64,000 nt of DNA, taken from contig JALJCS010000022.1 of assembly GCA_023055355.1 (NCBI GenBank), positions 14,198,501 through 14,262,500 on the forward strand, in the 5' to 3' direction. The DNA comes from Agelaius tricolor (taxonomy: Eukaryota; Chordata; Aves; Passeriformes; Icteridae). How positions within the stretch are numbered: position 1 is the stretch's first letter; each line of letters begins with the position of its first letter. The position numbers were made by a program, and so were the translations under genes. The notes under the pieces were generated by a model. That model did no database searches. It saw nothing but the letters and a program-made list of their open reading frames with translations, and was not told where the DNA came from. This document shows, in pieces, positions 10,973 to 24,050 of the stretch.

Positions 10973-13900
10973 AAAACACCAACATAACCATTTCAAGAGA
11001 GAAAGCAGGAAAGATATGTGTTACCCTTAGAGGAAGCACCAAAATGAGCTCAGGTCCACTTAGATATCATTGTGCAAGCTCTTCAGAAGGGGAAGGGAAA
11101 GCTGTCTTTCAATCATGGAAAAACACCAACCTTGGCTCCCTTTTCCCAGCTTCTCCTGCTGCCTGAGCACCCTCCAGCAGCTTTAACACATGGCCAGTGA
11201 CTGCTTTGGCCTCACTCTGCTCAAAGGCAACTGTTATTTAACATGGCAGAGAAGCCTTTGAAAATAATAGCTTGGATGAATTAACATTTCATTTCTATGC
11301 TTGATTTGTTGTCCCTAGATAATGTAACAGGAACAAGCTTCTGCCAGGCTCCCCCATGTACCCTTTATGGGATTGTGGGAACTTTTAAAGCCTCCCTTCA
11401 TCTGAATGTTCTGCAGGTGGTGTTGCTCCAAAAAGCAAAGGTATCTGTCATCTTGAACTAAATCACCATGTGGGAGATTAAAGAACTACTTTCTTTCCAT
11501 GTTTCTCACATCCCTTTTTGTTCCAGAATCAGCCTGTGTCCTGTTCCCAATTGAATAAGTAGATCTTTTTCCAAACCTTATAATTTGCAGAAACTTTGCA
11601 GGCTGATTGTCCCTCAAACTGGCTGGAGTTGTTTCTTTTTTAATAACCATTTTTCAAGCTGCCAGCAGCTCTTAAAAGTAGTTTTGGATTAAAAAGGAAG
11701 GAAGACATCCCAGGACTTCATGTTTCTAATTATGCTCCCAGAGAGCCTTGAAATGACTTCCATGAATCTATACCCAAAGCAGCCAAGTCTCTTGCTGCTC
11801 ACCATGTTTCTGTCCTGATACAAATCTATTCCCTTTAATGGGACTATTACTGTTTTTAAAGGGCTTACATAAGTGTAAGCCAGTGGGTGGTCTCCAGCTC
11901 ACACCTCTTCCCTGGTTTCAAACAGCTCCTGAAGAACAAAACCAAGTTAGTTAAAATAAAGCCAAAAACGTTTCTCCACAAGTAGAAAGGAGGGCAGCAG
12001 ATTGTCCACCCTTGGTCCCCAAGATGAGATGAGCTCCAAAAGTGTTGAGAGCCCTGAGCTTTCCAAAGCCAAACACTCCTGGTGGGCCCAAGATTCCCAT
12101 TCTCTGCAGGTCCTGAGTCCATCCACTGCCTGGAAAGGGAAGTGAAATCACAGTGGCCATGCCAGGCTGGAGCCCAGTGCTCCTGGGCAAACCCACAGGA
12201 GCCAGCTGGGTCAGTTTGGAGAAAAAGTCATTCCTAAATAATTGTCTCTTTACAATTAAGGGAATTGTGTCCTTACAACAACTTTTCTATTAAAGGCTGG
12301 ATTTTAAAAAGGGCATTTTGCACTTAACCACATCCAGGTCTTGTCCATTCTTGTACTTCTCCATGGCCCTCACCAGTAACAGGGGAAGTACAGTTAGTCC
12401 ATGTTGAAGACTGATGCCAACTCACCAGGCAGCCTACAAATATGATGTCTTGCAGAATTTTCACGTGAAGGGAAGCACTGGATATTATTCTCAGATTCAC
12501 TTTCCTCTACTAGGCTTCTTGTCAAAAGTAGAAACAGGATCATGAGAATATTTTTTATCTGGTTATCTGTCTCTTGACAGCTACTGAAAAAGAAAAATAA
12601 AGCTGTTTCTTTAAAATTGCAAACAATTTTGGCCATGAAAGGGGCATTAAACAATACATGTTCATAAAGAAATTGAAATACAGCTCTGCAAATGAACTCA
12701 TGGTGAGGTGTCTCTGTGGATGGCTTCTGGAGAGCGAGGAGGAGAAAGGAAGTGCTCACTGAAAATAACTTGAGTCCTGCCTTGGAGTTACTGCAGTTCC
12801 TGTTCCTGGCTTCCTGCTCTCGTGCTCTAGGGCAGAAGAAATGCACGGGTGGTGCCTGCATCCCTGCCCCTGCCCGTTCCTCTTCGGGCAGTCCCTGCAC
12901 CCGAGCGCTGGGGGCTGCCAGAGCTGGAGCAGCCGTGGGCATCTTGTGAGCAGGTGATGTGCTCTGTTCCTGCTGCAGGAGGTGAACCATCTTCCACAAG
13001 CATTTACAAGGGTTTGTGTGAGGCGGAGGGCCCTGCTGGCACGGAGCTGCTGCTGCAGCCCCTCAGCCCCGAGCTGTGCTCAGCACCCACTGCAGGCTGA
13101 GCGGGGCTGGCTCTGGAGCTGGGCTTTGCCTCAGGACCTGTCTGACAGCGGATCCCCAGTGACCATGCCTGCTCCTGGGGAAAAGCTCTCCTTAAACCTG
13201 CTCAGAGCAGGAGACACAGAGGAGAAAAGGTGACTCTTTAGAGGAGTTGGCACTCGTGTGAGATGCTTTTGTTTTGGCACATTCCCTTGTTCCCTATCAA
13301 TACAACCATATGGAAGGTCCCAGCTGGAAGTGCTGTACCTGACTGGACTGTGCACCTGGCCAGGAGCTGCCACAGCATGGCAATTCTCAGCTCTCATGCT
13401 TGCTTGCTGAAACACAAACCTGTTGCTGTGATGGTGGGGTTGGGCTCAGCTCGGCTTTGAAGAAGCCCAAAATCACATTGCAAAGGGAGATGCTGTAGCT
13501 GGCGCCAGTGCTCCGGGTGCTGCCATCCCACCAGGGCCAGAGGCTCCCACATGGCAGGGACATGGCAGGGACACAGGCACGGAGGAGTCGGTGCAGGTGG
13601 TGCCAAAGGAGCAGCCCTGGGGCACCAGTGCAGAGGGAGAGAGCAGAGACTGCCTGAGCAGGGCTGGGAGCCAGGGGCAGCTCTGGCCAGGGCTCTGAGC
13701 AGTCACTGCACTGCAGCAAATCCCACCTCTGGGTCAGCTCCAGAGCTCTCCCCAGTGGGGAGAGTGGCAGCCACTGAGATCCACTAGTGAGGTTTCTGCC
13801 CTCTGACGAGTTTCCCTTTGGCTGCAAAAGTCTAAGCTATTAAATAGAAAATTTAATTGACACAGGGCTCCAGGCTGTGCACAAACAATAACCTTGTGTA

Positions 13901-15904
13901 TGTGTGCAGGTGTAGGGTGAATAAAACCCTCACCTGGTGCTCATGTTTGCACATAGGGAACTGTAAGGAAAACCCCACACTGACTAATGACACAGGGATT
14001 CAGGACTAGAGCAAATGGCTGTGCATGCTGACTGAAGCAATCCACTGTCTCCACCACAGGCTGAATAGAAGTTCATCTTTGGCTCACTGTGAAATTTGTA
14101 CTTTAAATAAAGTGGCACAGTTGAACCCAAACAATTCATTGGCATTTGTTGTCAGGATCCCTGTAATTCTCTTCTTTTTAATTTTTTTGGGGGATCCTTG
14201 CTGTCCAGCTATGGTTCCCAGCACAAGCAAGGTCTGCAATCTGAGGTTTTGGGTCTAAGACAGCAGCTGCCATCTGGGGGTCTCCTCCAGGGCACGTTGC
14301 TCACTCAGTGCCCTGGCTATGGTGGATCCTCCCATGGCCATTCACAGCTCCTTCCTGGTTCAACAGGTGTGTGTGGCCTCAGCATCATCCTCAGCTTCAT
14401 CCTCACCTTCATCCTTGGCTGTGCCTTCCACTCAGTCATCTCTGGAAGACCTGGTTCCTTGTGGCTGCCCAGCTCCCCTCTGTTAACAGGATTTAGCTAA
14501 TTAGCTGTGAGCAGTGCTGTTCTCCCTCACCAATGTAAAGGGTTTACTATTTTTATCTGACTCTGGATGTTTTTGGTTTCTAGGGGATTAAGGTCACAGG
14601 GCACATATTTATTCAGATGCTGGAATTCTTACATCGTTTTTCCATTACTCAGTTGGGAAGGAGGAGCCTCAGCCTTCAACTCCCTCTTCCTCCCCTCTGG
14701 CTGCTCGCCCTCCCTGCCTCCCTCCCTGCTCCACATGGGAAGCCATTTCCTCTGAAGCAGGAACGTTCTCTACTTTCACTAGTGGTGCAGAAACCAAACA
14801 GCTTATTTTTAAACACAAGTGGTGTCCAAGGGAGCGGCAGAGCCATGCAGCCACTCCATAAAGTGCCCTGTTGTTTATCTGCAGCAGGAGAGTTTATTCT
14901 AAGGCATTTTTGAAGCTATTGCTTCCATATGTTGCTGAAAACCAGGATTCTGCCTTGCAGGACAATGCTGTTTTCCTTCAGGAAAGCTCTCCCTGGGTAC
15001 AGCCCCAAAAACCCTCCACACCCTGAACTCGCTCTGCTCACGGTATTTCAGCCATTCCAATGCTTCAAAGTACAGAAAACCTTCCTGATCCACACACACC
15101 TGGTTCGCTGGGTTCAGCTGCACTGCTGGAAAGGAACTTTCCATCAGCAGTTCCAGCACCAGCGCAATCAGAGCATCATTTCAGGAGCTGCCCCTGCGTG
15201 GCTTCAGCCATTCCAGGCTGGCTCCCTGCTGGTGCTTGGTGCAGCTCAGGAGGGGCTGAGTGCTCTGGAGCAGAAATCACACGTGCTCCGAGGCGTTTTC
15301 CTCCCGTGTGCAGTATTTAACCATCTGGGGGATAGGACAGTACCCAGGTGAGGAAGGCTCAGCTTCAGAGCTGCATCTACTGCAGAAACACTGGGATTCC
15401 TGCTGAGCCTCAGATCCTATAGGAATCTCTGCAGGAATCTCAAGCTGGTCCTCACAGTTTTGCTCTCTGCTCTTAAGTTAAAGCTTTACAGGTTGCCACC
15501 TATTTTCCAGATGAGCAAAGCTACTGATCATGACCTTCCCTGCCCATGACTGATCTGCTGCTGTGCAGTGGAGGACCCTGCAAGGAACATGGGGATCCTG
15601 GCTTGATAGAGGCTCCCCAAAACTCTGGTGGAGTGAGGGGGCCATGCTCCTGCACCCTGGTCAGACATGCCCTGGAACTCATCCTTAGGTAGAATTCCCC
15701 ACAGGCTGATGGCTGTGGGCTCAGGAAAGTTGTGTTGCTGTAGCTCAGGTGAGATGCATGTCTTTTGTAACACATCTCTGGCTGAGGATCCAAACCTCAC
15801 CAGGTTATGGTTTAGTCCTGATTTTCTGTTCATGCTGAGCTCATCTTTTATGATAAAGTATTTTACAAATTATGGCCCATTTCCTCCCATCTTCCCACAT
15901 GGTA
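10973..15904. other. Intergenic DNA, no gene recognised
   Basis: Mixed-composition sequence. The longest open frame is 201 codons on the minus strand at 12394-12999. Its translation changes character along its length and shows no domain, and its length is within what chance gives over a window this size. Alternating GC-rich blocks at 12.8-13.8 kb produce further overlapping frames. No tRNA, snRNA or repeat family was recognised. Confidence 0.55.
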
Positions 15905-16030
15905 AAGGCCAGGCTGGACAGAGCTTGGAGCAACCTGGCCTAGTGGAAGTCATCCCTGCCCATGGCAGGAGGACAGAATGAGATGAGCTTCAAGGTCCCT
16001 TCCAACTCAAACCATTCTGTGATTCTATGA
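15905..16030 (+). mobile_element. CR1 LINE 3' end, plus orientation
   Basis: The sequence carries 'aaggccaggctggacaga', 'cttggagcaacctggcct', 'agtggaagtcatccctgc', 'ccatggcag', 'aaggtcccttccaactca', and a final 'ttctgtgattctatga', the typical CR1 terminal repeat. It is well preserved at the 3' end and 5' truncated. Confidence 0.93.
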
Positions 16031-17162
16031 AATAGAAATGGTTTTTTGAATGCACACAGGTTCTTAGTCTTTAAAGCCAGCATCAGATCTGAGTCTTCTT
16101 TCTATCTCCTTCACACTGTAAAATATGCTACAAGATGAAAATGACTGGAAAAAGAAGGCAGAGAAATATGGTACACATTAACAATAATATATCTATATAG
16201 AATTCCATAGTGTATTGAATCTATTTAATGAGTTTTCTAGATTAAGTAGAAGTCTGGGGAATTTTTATTATAATGCCATATCCCACAAAAATATCTATGG
16301 TCCTGGGAGAACAGACACCATGTTAATCTATTTCTTTAATGTTGGGTGATTAGGTAATAGCCTTTCTGCAGCAATGATATTGACACTGTTACTCCTTGTG
16401 TAATTTAGTTTGAAAGTTCTGTTCCTCCAGGCCCTCTCCATCCCAGCCTCAGGGCAGGGTAAAAAGGGTGAAAGTGCAGTGGCTGCAACCTACAGGCTAT
16501 AGACCAAATTCAGGCATTCCCCATTCCAAACTACACCTGGATATTTATGTTTTTGTGTATTTTGCGTGTGGGCAGCTCACAGAGAGGAGAAGAACCTTCA
16601 TGGGGAGCAGCTCCTGCTCTGCCAGCGCGGTGCTGTGAGAGGCTGGGGGTCCCTGGCTCTGCCGGGGCTGTGGGCAGGGCACCCCTGGACCCAGCCTCGC
16701 TCCAGGGGCTCCCAGAGCCCAGCAGGACCCATCCTGCTGCCCTGCCTCTTCTCAGTGCCCCACCCCTGTGCTTTACCCACACAGCCTGAGGCTTCTTAAC
16801 AGGTTTCAGGAAAATCAAATTTCTAGAAAAAGTTGGGTGCAGAAAAAGAACTGGAGTCATTATTCTGAGTTTTGTCCCTATGGAGACAGCAGGTTTGGTC
16901 TAATCACACAGACAGACACCCAAATTATATCATAGCTCTTGTTCAAAAGAAACCAAATTCTGAGAAACTGTAAATGGCTTAAATTATAAATTAGTTGCAT
17001 CTATGTGCGAAGGATTTGCTTATGAGATTGGGAATTTCCTTGTCATGACCTTGTGAAAGTCTTGGGAAGGAGCTGGGGCAGCTGCACAGATCCCTCAGCA
17101 ACCACTGCTGCCACCAGCAGCCCCAAACCATGTCCTGGTGTCCCTGTGCAGCACCTGCAGGG
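16031..17162. other. Intergenic DNA, nothing recognised
   Basis: An AT-rich first half is followed by a GC-rich block at 16.57-16.80 kb with overlapping frames on both strands. No coding, RNA or mobile-element signal was seen. Confidence 0.6.
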
Positions 17163-17358
17163 TGCAATCCCCTGTCCCTGCTCAGTGCAATCCCCTGTCC
17201 CTGCTCAGCAATCCCCTGTCCCTGCTCAGTGCAATCCCCTGTCCCTGCTCATGGCCCTGGCCGGACCCTCGGTGGCACTGGGACCCCTCGGTGGCACCGG
17301 GACCCCTCGGTGACACCGGGACCCCTCAGTGACACCAGGACCCCTCGGTGGCACCGTC
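17163..17358. repeat. Two adjacent minisatellites, 23-bp and 19-bp units
   Basis: Positions 17163-17252 hold four copies of TGCAATCCCCTGTCCCTGCTCAG, the third shortened by two bases. After an 18-base spacer, 17271-17358 holds four full copies and one partial copy of GGTGGCACCGGGACCCCTC. The two units are unrelated, yet both are CCC/GGG-rich. The open frames across them are repeat artefacts. Confidence 0.92.
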
Positions 17359-19007
17359 CCCAGCAGCTCCTGCCCTGGCGCCTCCCTTTGGCACACAGCA
17401 GGGTCACTGAGTGGCCAGCCCTGCTCACAGCTGGGCACCAAGGTGCCTGAGAGTCCTCCACAGACATCCAAAAACAACTCAGTAATTTAGGATGGCCAAA
17501 GGAGGGTTAATTCTTCTTATCACGAAAATTAACGACCTTCTGGGAAGAGGGTTTTAAATTTTTTCATGAGGAAATTGCTCGGCATAAATCCTTAATTCCC
17601 TTAGTGTGCCACCATGCTTCTCACAGGCCCCCATGGTTTTCTGGGTTTTTTCTTTATTTTTAGGGACTTGTTTGTTCTACCAGGTATAAATGGACAATAT
17701 AACAAATCCAGACTTCAAAAAAAATAGTTTATAAATATTGTGATACCTGCTGAGTGAATATATTCATGCTTAATAAGCTCTGCTTTCTCCTGTGACTTTT
17801 TTCCACACTAATCCCATGACACTGTGGTCTTGGTGTTTTTTTCTTACTGCTTTATATGAAAGTGAGGAATTGAGCATTTCTTAGCATTCCATGAAGTCCC
17901 TCTTTGTTCACTTTCTGGTAGAATCAGCTGAAAGTCCTCAACTTTTCTTGTTACACTGTTTTCAGTCTTTACAAGAGATGGAGGCAATGGTGCAGCTCAC
18001 ACCTTGTCTCACAGGTGTCTCACAGGGCTCTGGGAGATGGTTATGCAGGAGAATGACCAATGGTTTGCTATTTAGATATCCCACTTTCTCTAATATTTTC
18101 TATATATTTATAAAATTTTCCATTTCACACATTTCTATACATACAGCTTTTTTGCAGCAGAGACTAAACTTTAGCCAAGAGCAAACAGAGACAGCTCATC
18201 CCCAGCTGGCAGAGGCCCAAATCCAACTGTAATAAGTTTTGAATGCTCTCAGCAGAAAATCGGGGTCAGCACCTAGTGGCACTCCCCAGCTCAGTGCTGT
18301 CCCTGCTGTCACTAGGAAAGCTGAGCTTGAAGCACTCAGGGGAGCTGAAACCCACCATGGCAGCAGCACATTTATTGTTTTGGAATAAATACAATAAATA
18401 AACTCAATCCATATTTCCGTTGAACAAATAAATGGTGTTGCAGCTTCCCAGCAGCCCAGGCCCAACCCTTCCCAGTTGCTGCTGCTTGGAACGTGGCTTC
18501 CTGCTCCCGAGGGTGAGCAGGGCTGGGAATGGCACCCGTGATTTCCCAGGCACTCTCCTCCTACCTGACTCTGCTTCTGAAGGGTGGTGGCCTGGTGATG
18601 AGCTCCCCCAGGAGCAGCTGCACCTCATTCATCAAGGAAACACCCCAAAACAGAATCTATACAATGCTTTAGGATTTCTCAAGAGGTGTTTGCAAGGTGT
18701 GACTCTTTATGAGCTGTAAAAAGTAAATATTTGGATAGCATTTAGCAGACCAGACGGATCTATCTGAAGCTAAATCCTCTAAGGGAAAGAACTGTAAGAA
18801 GAGAATAAATACGAGAAACACAAAGAGTTGGAAGAATGTGCAAAAAATCTTTTATTCAGCAAAATGTTCAAAAACAGGAGCAGCAAACAGTTTGGGGGCA
18901 GGGCTGTTGCTTGGCTTCTGCTATAATACTTCTGGCTGAAGTTTAAAAGCTCAAAACTCTCTGTTAATCTTTATTGGGCAAATGACAAACACAGAAAGAA
19001 CCATGTT
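17359..19007. other. Intergenic DNA, nothing recognised
   Basis: Mostly AT-rich sequence with stops in every frame, and a GC-richer patch at about 18.43-18.63 kb. No repeat family or RNA gene was recognised. Confidence 0.6.
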
Positions 19008-19165
19008 AAACGTGTAGGTTTCGTTTTGCTGTTAGAGGAATTCCAGTAAGTTTCATTTGGATGTGTGTGCTACAACACTAACCCATCTCAAACGTGTGTA
19101 GGTTTTGTTTTGCTGTCAGAGGAATCCTGGAAAGTTTCATTTGTAAATGTGTGTGAGAACACTAC
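19008..19165. repeat. Diverged tandem duplication, period 82 bp
   Basis: A block starting 'aaacgtgtaggtttcg' at 19008 recurs at 19090 as 'aaacgtgtgtaggttttg'. Both run on through 'ttttgctgt', 'agaggaat', 'aagtttcattt', 'tgtgtg' and 'acact'. The copies differ by several substitutions and small indels, so the duplication is old. No function is evident. Confidence 0.85.
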
Positions 19166-19887
19166 AAAGGCAGCCAGAGATTAGGGATGCACCAGAGACT
19201 GATGAGAGCCCTGGGATGCTGTGGGAACAGCTGGGATGCCCGAGAGGGACCACAGCAGCACAAAGGCAGAGTTAAGCTCTGAGCAGACCTAAGCTCTCCT
19301 GGATGCCACAGTTAGTCCAGGCTCAGAGGCCTTAGGTGGGGCTCCAGGAAATGCAGGAACAGCCACACCACTGCCTGTGCCCCAGTCTGGCTCCACTGTG
19401 GCCAACCCACTGCACCAGTAACCTCCCAGTGCTCATTGAGTGCCTGCTTGGCTGGAAATACGCTTTAAAGGATGAAAACCACTCACTTATTCACCACATT
19501 GCCCTCCCTGCCCTTGGCTGCTTGCAGAGTCTGCAGAGCCCCCACGTGCCTCGGGGTGCCCGTGCCCAGGGACAGCAGCCAGAGCTGGGCAGGGAGCAAT
19601 GCCTCACCAGGACAGGGACCTGCTCCACCGCTGGGAGAGCAGCTGGGGCACACAGTGAAATCATCCCTGACTGGCAACGGGCTGGTGGCAACTTCCCTGC
19701 AACTGCCCGGACTGAGAGCGAGGAACGTGTGCCATGGCTGCTGGGCAAACCCCACACACCCCCAGGTACGAGGGGACGCGCCCGCGCTGGCTGCACCGGC
19801 GTTATCCCGAAACGCTTGCAAGGCAAGAATGGGGAAGGGTTATTGTCCCTATTGTGCCCCAAATCTTTACTGAAAGCGTGGCTGGGC
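19166..19887. other. Intergenic DNA, overlapping frames only
   Basis: Open frames of up to 209 codons on + and 195 on - overlap here and extend into the CR1 that follows, so they are not independent evidence for a gene. The translation shows no domain. Confidence 0.55.
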
Positions 19888-20052
19888 ATCAGCAGGGGCT
19901 GCCCAGGGAGGGTTGCAGTGCCCATCCCTGCAGGTGTCCCCTGGAGGTGGCACTCAGAGCTCTGAGCTGGGGACAAGGTGGGGATTGGGCACAGCTGGGA
20001 CTCGATCCTGGGGGGCTTTTCCAGCCTCAGTGATTCTGTTATTTTATGAATA
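19888..20052 (+). mobile_element. CR1 LINE 3' end, plus orientation, second subtype
   Basis: The sequence carries 'ggggctgcccagggaggg', 'gcccatccctgcaggtgt', 'ctgggactcgatcctggg', 'cttttccagcctcagtga', and 'ttctgttattttatga'. This is the CR1 subtype with 'ttggactcgatgatc...ttttccaacct' before the terminus. It differs from the copies ending 'cccttccaac'. It is more diverged than the 15.9 kb copy. Confidence 0.8.
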
Positions 20053-20773
20053 CAGCTGACATAGTTGAAGATGATCATCAGTGTGAACTTCTCTTATTGC
20101 TCAAGAGACTTTGGGCACAGGTCCTTCAGCAAGCTCTGTGCTGCTCAGAGAAGCCACCCCACTGAGCTGGTGCCAGCAGCACCTCCCTGAGAGCCCCTGG
20201 GTTATTGCTGGGTGTCTGCCTCGTCTCTTACATTATATAGAGATGCCCACAAGCTGTCCAGGCACCACCTTCCTGGGGATTACATTCTGGTTCTCACAGA
20301 GTGCTCAGTGGACTGCTGAGATACTGTGGAGGTGCTGCAGAGGCAGGGCAGATTCCTGCTGTTACAGGAGGGGATTTGTGAGTCCTCAGTTTTATTCCTG
20401 TGTGTACCACTCCTTTTCCTTAGGATCCCTTTTCCTGTGTACTTTGTCACTGAGGGTGACAAACACTGACACAGCTGCCCAGGGCAGTGAAGGTGCAAAC
20501 TTCACCGTTTGCCCTTTCCCCACCTGCCCCAATGTTGTTTGCAGTGGGATGAGAGCTGCTCCCCTGGCCTCACCTCACTGCAGGAGCTGCACAAGGCACC
20601 CACTGGGCTGCCCCTGCCAAAGAACAGCAGCAGCAGCAGCAGCAGCAGCATCTCACTTCTTGAGTAGCTGGAAGAAATAGAGCCTCACTGAAGACACCAG
20701 CCTGTGATGTCCTTTCTGCCCTCATTTACACCTGTATGCTCAGCATAAAGTAAATCACATCCTACCCACTGCA
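20053..20773. other. Intergenic DNA with a CAG repeat
   Basis: A (CAG)8 tract lies at 20625-20650 inside an open frame of 189 codons. The resulting poly-Ala/Ser-like end is a microsatellite artefact. Nothing else was recognised. Confidence 0.6.
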
Positions 20774-20950
20774 AAAGTCACAGAATGGTCAGAAGGGACC
20801 AGCCCTTGCCATGGGCACCTTCACCAGACCAGGCTGTTCAGTGCTCCACCCAGCCTGGCCTTGAACATTTCCAGGGATGGGGCAGCCACAACCTCTTGGG
20901 ACAACCTATTCCAGTGCCTCACCGCCCTCAAAGTGTGCATCATCCCTCCT
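20774..20950 (-). mobile_element. CR1 LINE 3' end, minus orientation
   Basis: On the + strand it reads 'gtcacagaatggtcagaa', 'gccatgggcaccttca', 'ccagaccaggctgttca', 'ggccttgaacatttccag', 'ggatggggcagccacaac', and 'ttccagtgcctcaccgcc', the reverse complement of a CR1 3' end. It is 5' truncated and non-coding. Confidence 0.93.
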
Positions 20951-23300
20951 GTAAATCACCGTGGCTGTAAACGCAGAACAAAACATCCAAATAGTTTCAA
21001 GCACACTGGGAAACATTGTGGTGCACCTGGAAATTGTTTTTGAATAACAAATTCAGTATTTTATTTATTTGTTTTAAAGCAGTGTTTTCAGTGCATAGAA
21101 TGGACTGGTGCTCATTGGGGTAAGGGACATTCACTCCAGGAAATACAAAGAATCTTCTCATATGTGTCACAGACCTGATCAAATGCAGCATTTTAAAAAA
21201 GAGTTTTAAATAAAAGAAATTGCATTTGTAATGCTTATAGAGAACAGTCCATGTCTGTCAGAAGTTACATTTCCTTGTTGCCTCCCTCATGGCTTGGAGT
21301 GTGAGCAGGTCTCTGCCATCCTCCAGAGACAAAACAGGCAGCACGTATGTGCTGGGCTGTGAACAGCTCCACTGTGCATCACCTCAATTTCCATGTTAAA
21401 CTCATCAGTTGCAGCTGCCCAGAATCACAGCAAGAGGCTCTTAATACAAATGGCACTGCAGCTGTGGGACACTGAGATGGGAGTTTCACCCTGAGGGAAA
21501 ATCGCGACAATTCACAGGACGAATCATTAGTGATGGTTAAAGATATTTAGGCTCCATATCTAAGCCAAACCTGCAGAACATTTCCCCCTCATTCTTGCAA
21601 AGCTCCTTAGTAAAAACCAACCTGATTCTTGAGCTCTCTTGTTGGATCTTAGCATTCAAGGCAGGCACCAAGACTGGAAACACTCAGACTACACTGTCTG
21701 GGTTTTAAGTACTGGGAAACGAGGGACAGGGAACTTGAGGCAGCCTTAGCTAGCAGTGGTGCTTTCCCTACAGCTCCCACCGGCCTTCCAGCCCTGGGTG
21801 GGGAGGAAGGGAAATATCTGACCTGCATCTGACCCTTGAGCCCGTGGGACTCAGTTCAGGGTCAGAGCTGGGAATGCTGGAGCTGGTGCAGCCACAGCCC
21901 CTGCTCACTGAGCAGATGCAAAGTGGCATTTTCATCCTACTCCCATTTCCCCACCATTATACTGTGCCATCCCCTCGGAGAGTTATCCTGTGCAGCAGAT
22001 GAAAGAAAGCATCAACTCTGCAGCACCCACTGAGGTTTAACATTCACGTCAGGACACAGAACTCAGCCCCCACCTTTCATGAGTGCTTTACTCACTGCTC
22101 ATTTCCCCATTGCCACGGGCAAACTTTCATGTTCAAGCAGATTTTCCCAGTTATTTTGTTCCCACATAGCGCAGGTATGGATCTTGTTCATCCGAATTTA
22201 ACAAGACCAAAGTATCAGCCCTGCACAATTTGCCTTGCAAACCACCTCATGTCCCTCTAGCCCTCCCCTGCATCTTCCATCATGTTTGTACTGGTGCCTG
22301 TAGCAGCCCAGGCCGCACGTCTGGGCTGGTCCTGTCCCCTTGGCTCCTCCGTGGGCATGTGGGATGTTCTGTCTGCCCTGTGCTTCCCCACAGCTGCTGC
22401 TCCCAGGTACCACTGCACCTCACTCACTTCAGCGTTCCTTGACTTTGGAAACAGCTTCCATGATAATCCCTGACTGGCCAAAGCAGGCTCTTGGGAACTC
22501 ATCTGAACATGCTTTGTGTGTGCTGTGATTCTTCATGTTCCTGTTTCTAAGCTTTTACCCACTCCTCTCTGTGCAGCAGGTGGGGGCTCACAGCCTTCAG
22601 CCCGGGCAGGTGGGACACTGCTCTGCTGTGTGCAGCCGTGATGCTCTCACACTGCAGAGCTGCCTCTGCCACAGCAATTGGCAAAGTCCCTGCACATCGC
22701 AGCGGCGATTCCTCGCTGGGTTCTGCTCATTCTAGTTTCCTGTTCTGAGCACTGCCAAACTTTTCACCTGGATGCCATAGGGCTTGGGATGCCTCTCCAG
22801 CTGGTGTAACCTGACACGGCTCCCTCCAGCATAGCCTGGCTTTGATGTAATCGCTGTTGGCCGAACGCTGTAAGACTGTGCCAAAAACACAACAGCAGCA
22901 AAAGTTCCTTCCCCGATTTATTTTCTTTTTCCCTGTCTGTGGATATATCAAAGTACACCAGGGTGGTGTATTGGATCAGCTCACTTTCGACAGCTGATAG
23001 CTGCATCCGCGTAAGATCACTGCATCTACAGTGCAACTTTGTGCAGCTGTCTCAGGAGCTGTGCGAAACCCTAGAGAAGACTTTCCAGAGAAGTCCAGCA
23101 CTGTTCCCTGTTTCTGCATTGCATCTATCTGCGTGCATAGATCACTGGAGGTCAGCAAGTATCCCATGGATAAAGCAGAATTTCAATATGCTTTTCATTT
23201 AATTATATATTTGATTTGCATCTTCTGACAAGGAAGGCCGGTGCTCCGGATCTGGAGGGGCGTTTGCCATTCCAGCCGCATCCCTGCCTGGTGGTTTGCC
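20951..23300. other. Intergenic DNA directly upstream of the INPP5A CpG island
   Basis: AT-rich to mixed sequence with no coding, RNA or mobile-element signal recognised. GC and CpG rise sharply from about 23.25 kb toward the promoter. Confidence 0.6.
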
Positions 23301-24050
23301 ACAGAGGAGACTGGGGAGGGTTGTCCCCTCAGCCCAGCGTCACTCGCGCCCTGCCCAGGCTCCCCAGCTCGGGCGCGGGGCTTCCGCGCCTCGTGTCCCT
23401 GTCCCCGAGCGGCGAGACACGGACCGCCACCGGGGATGTTTCACGCACAGCAGCAGTGACTGATCTGTCATTTCTCGGGTTTCTTTGGCGAAGTTACCGG
23501 GCAGGTTTGTTCCGCAGCGGGGGTTGCCGTGAGCTGCGGAAGACTTTGGGGCAGCCGCGGGCTCTGCACGGACCGCAGCCCTCGGCGGGGTGCTCGCTCC
23601 CGGGCCGAGCGGCGGGATGCTCCTCCAGCATCACCAACCAGGTCGCCGTCCCCTCGCGACAGAGCCCTGTCGCGACATGCGCCGGGCCCCTCCGGTACCG
23701 GTACCGCTTCCCGCGAGCCGCGCTCGGGCGGTGGCACCGCCGGGGCCAACGGCGGCTCATCTCATTCCGTCCCCGGGGACAGACCCCGGTCGCCGAAGGG
23801 GCCGCCGGGCCCGGGGAGCCGCTCCCCGCTGGAGGCAGCGCCCGCCCCGCCTCGTTCCGAGCCCCGGTACCGGGCGGGCAGCGCCGCTGCGCGCAGGTGG
23901 GGCAGCCCCGGTCCCGCCCGGTCCCCGGGGAGCGGCCCCCGCCGAGCGGCGCCCCCGTGTCCCCCGGGCCGCGCTCCGCGCCGCGGGGACCGCCGGGCCG
24001 CGGGACGGCGCCGCCGGGCGTGCGCGCGCCCGCCGCGGGTGGCGTTGCCC

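Noticed and set aside
12394..12999. 201-codon minus-strand frame
   Set aside because: No domain, changing composition along its length, no splice evidence. A frame this long is expected occasionally in a window this size.
18840..18880. Possible 3' end of a transcript ('cttttattcagc' resembles a reversed poly-A signal)
   Set aside because: A single AATAAA-like motif on the minus strand is not evidence for a gene end without an upstream coding region.
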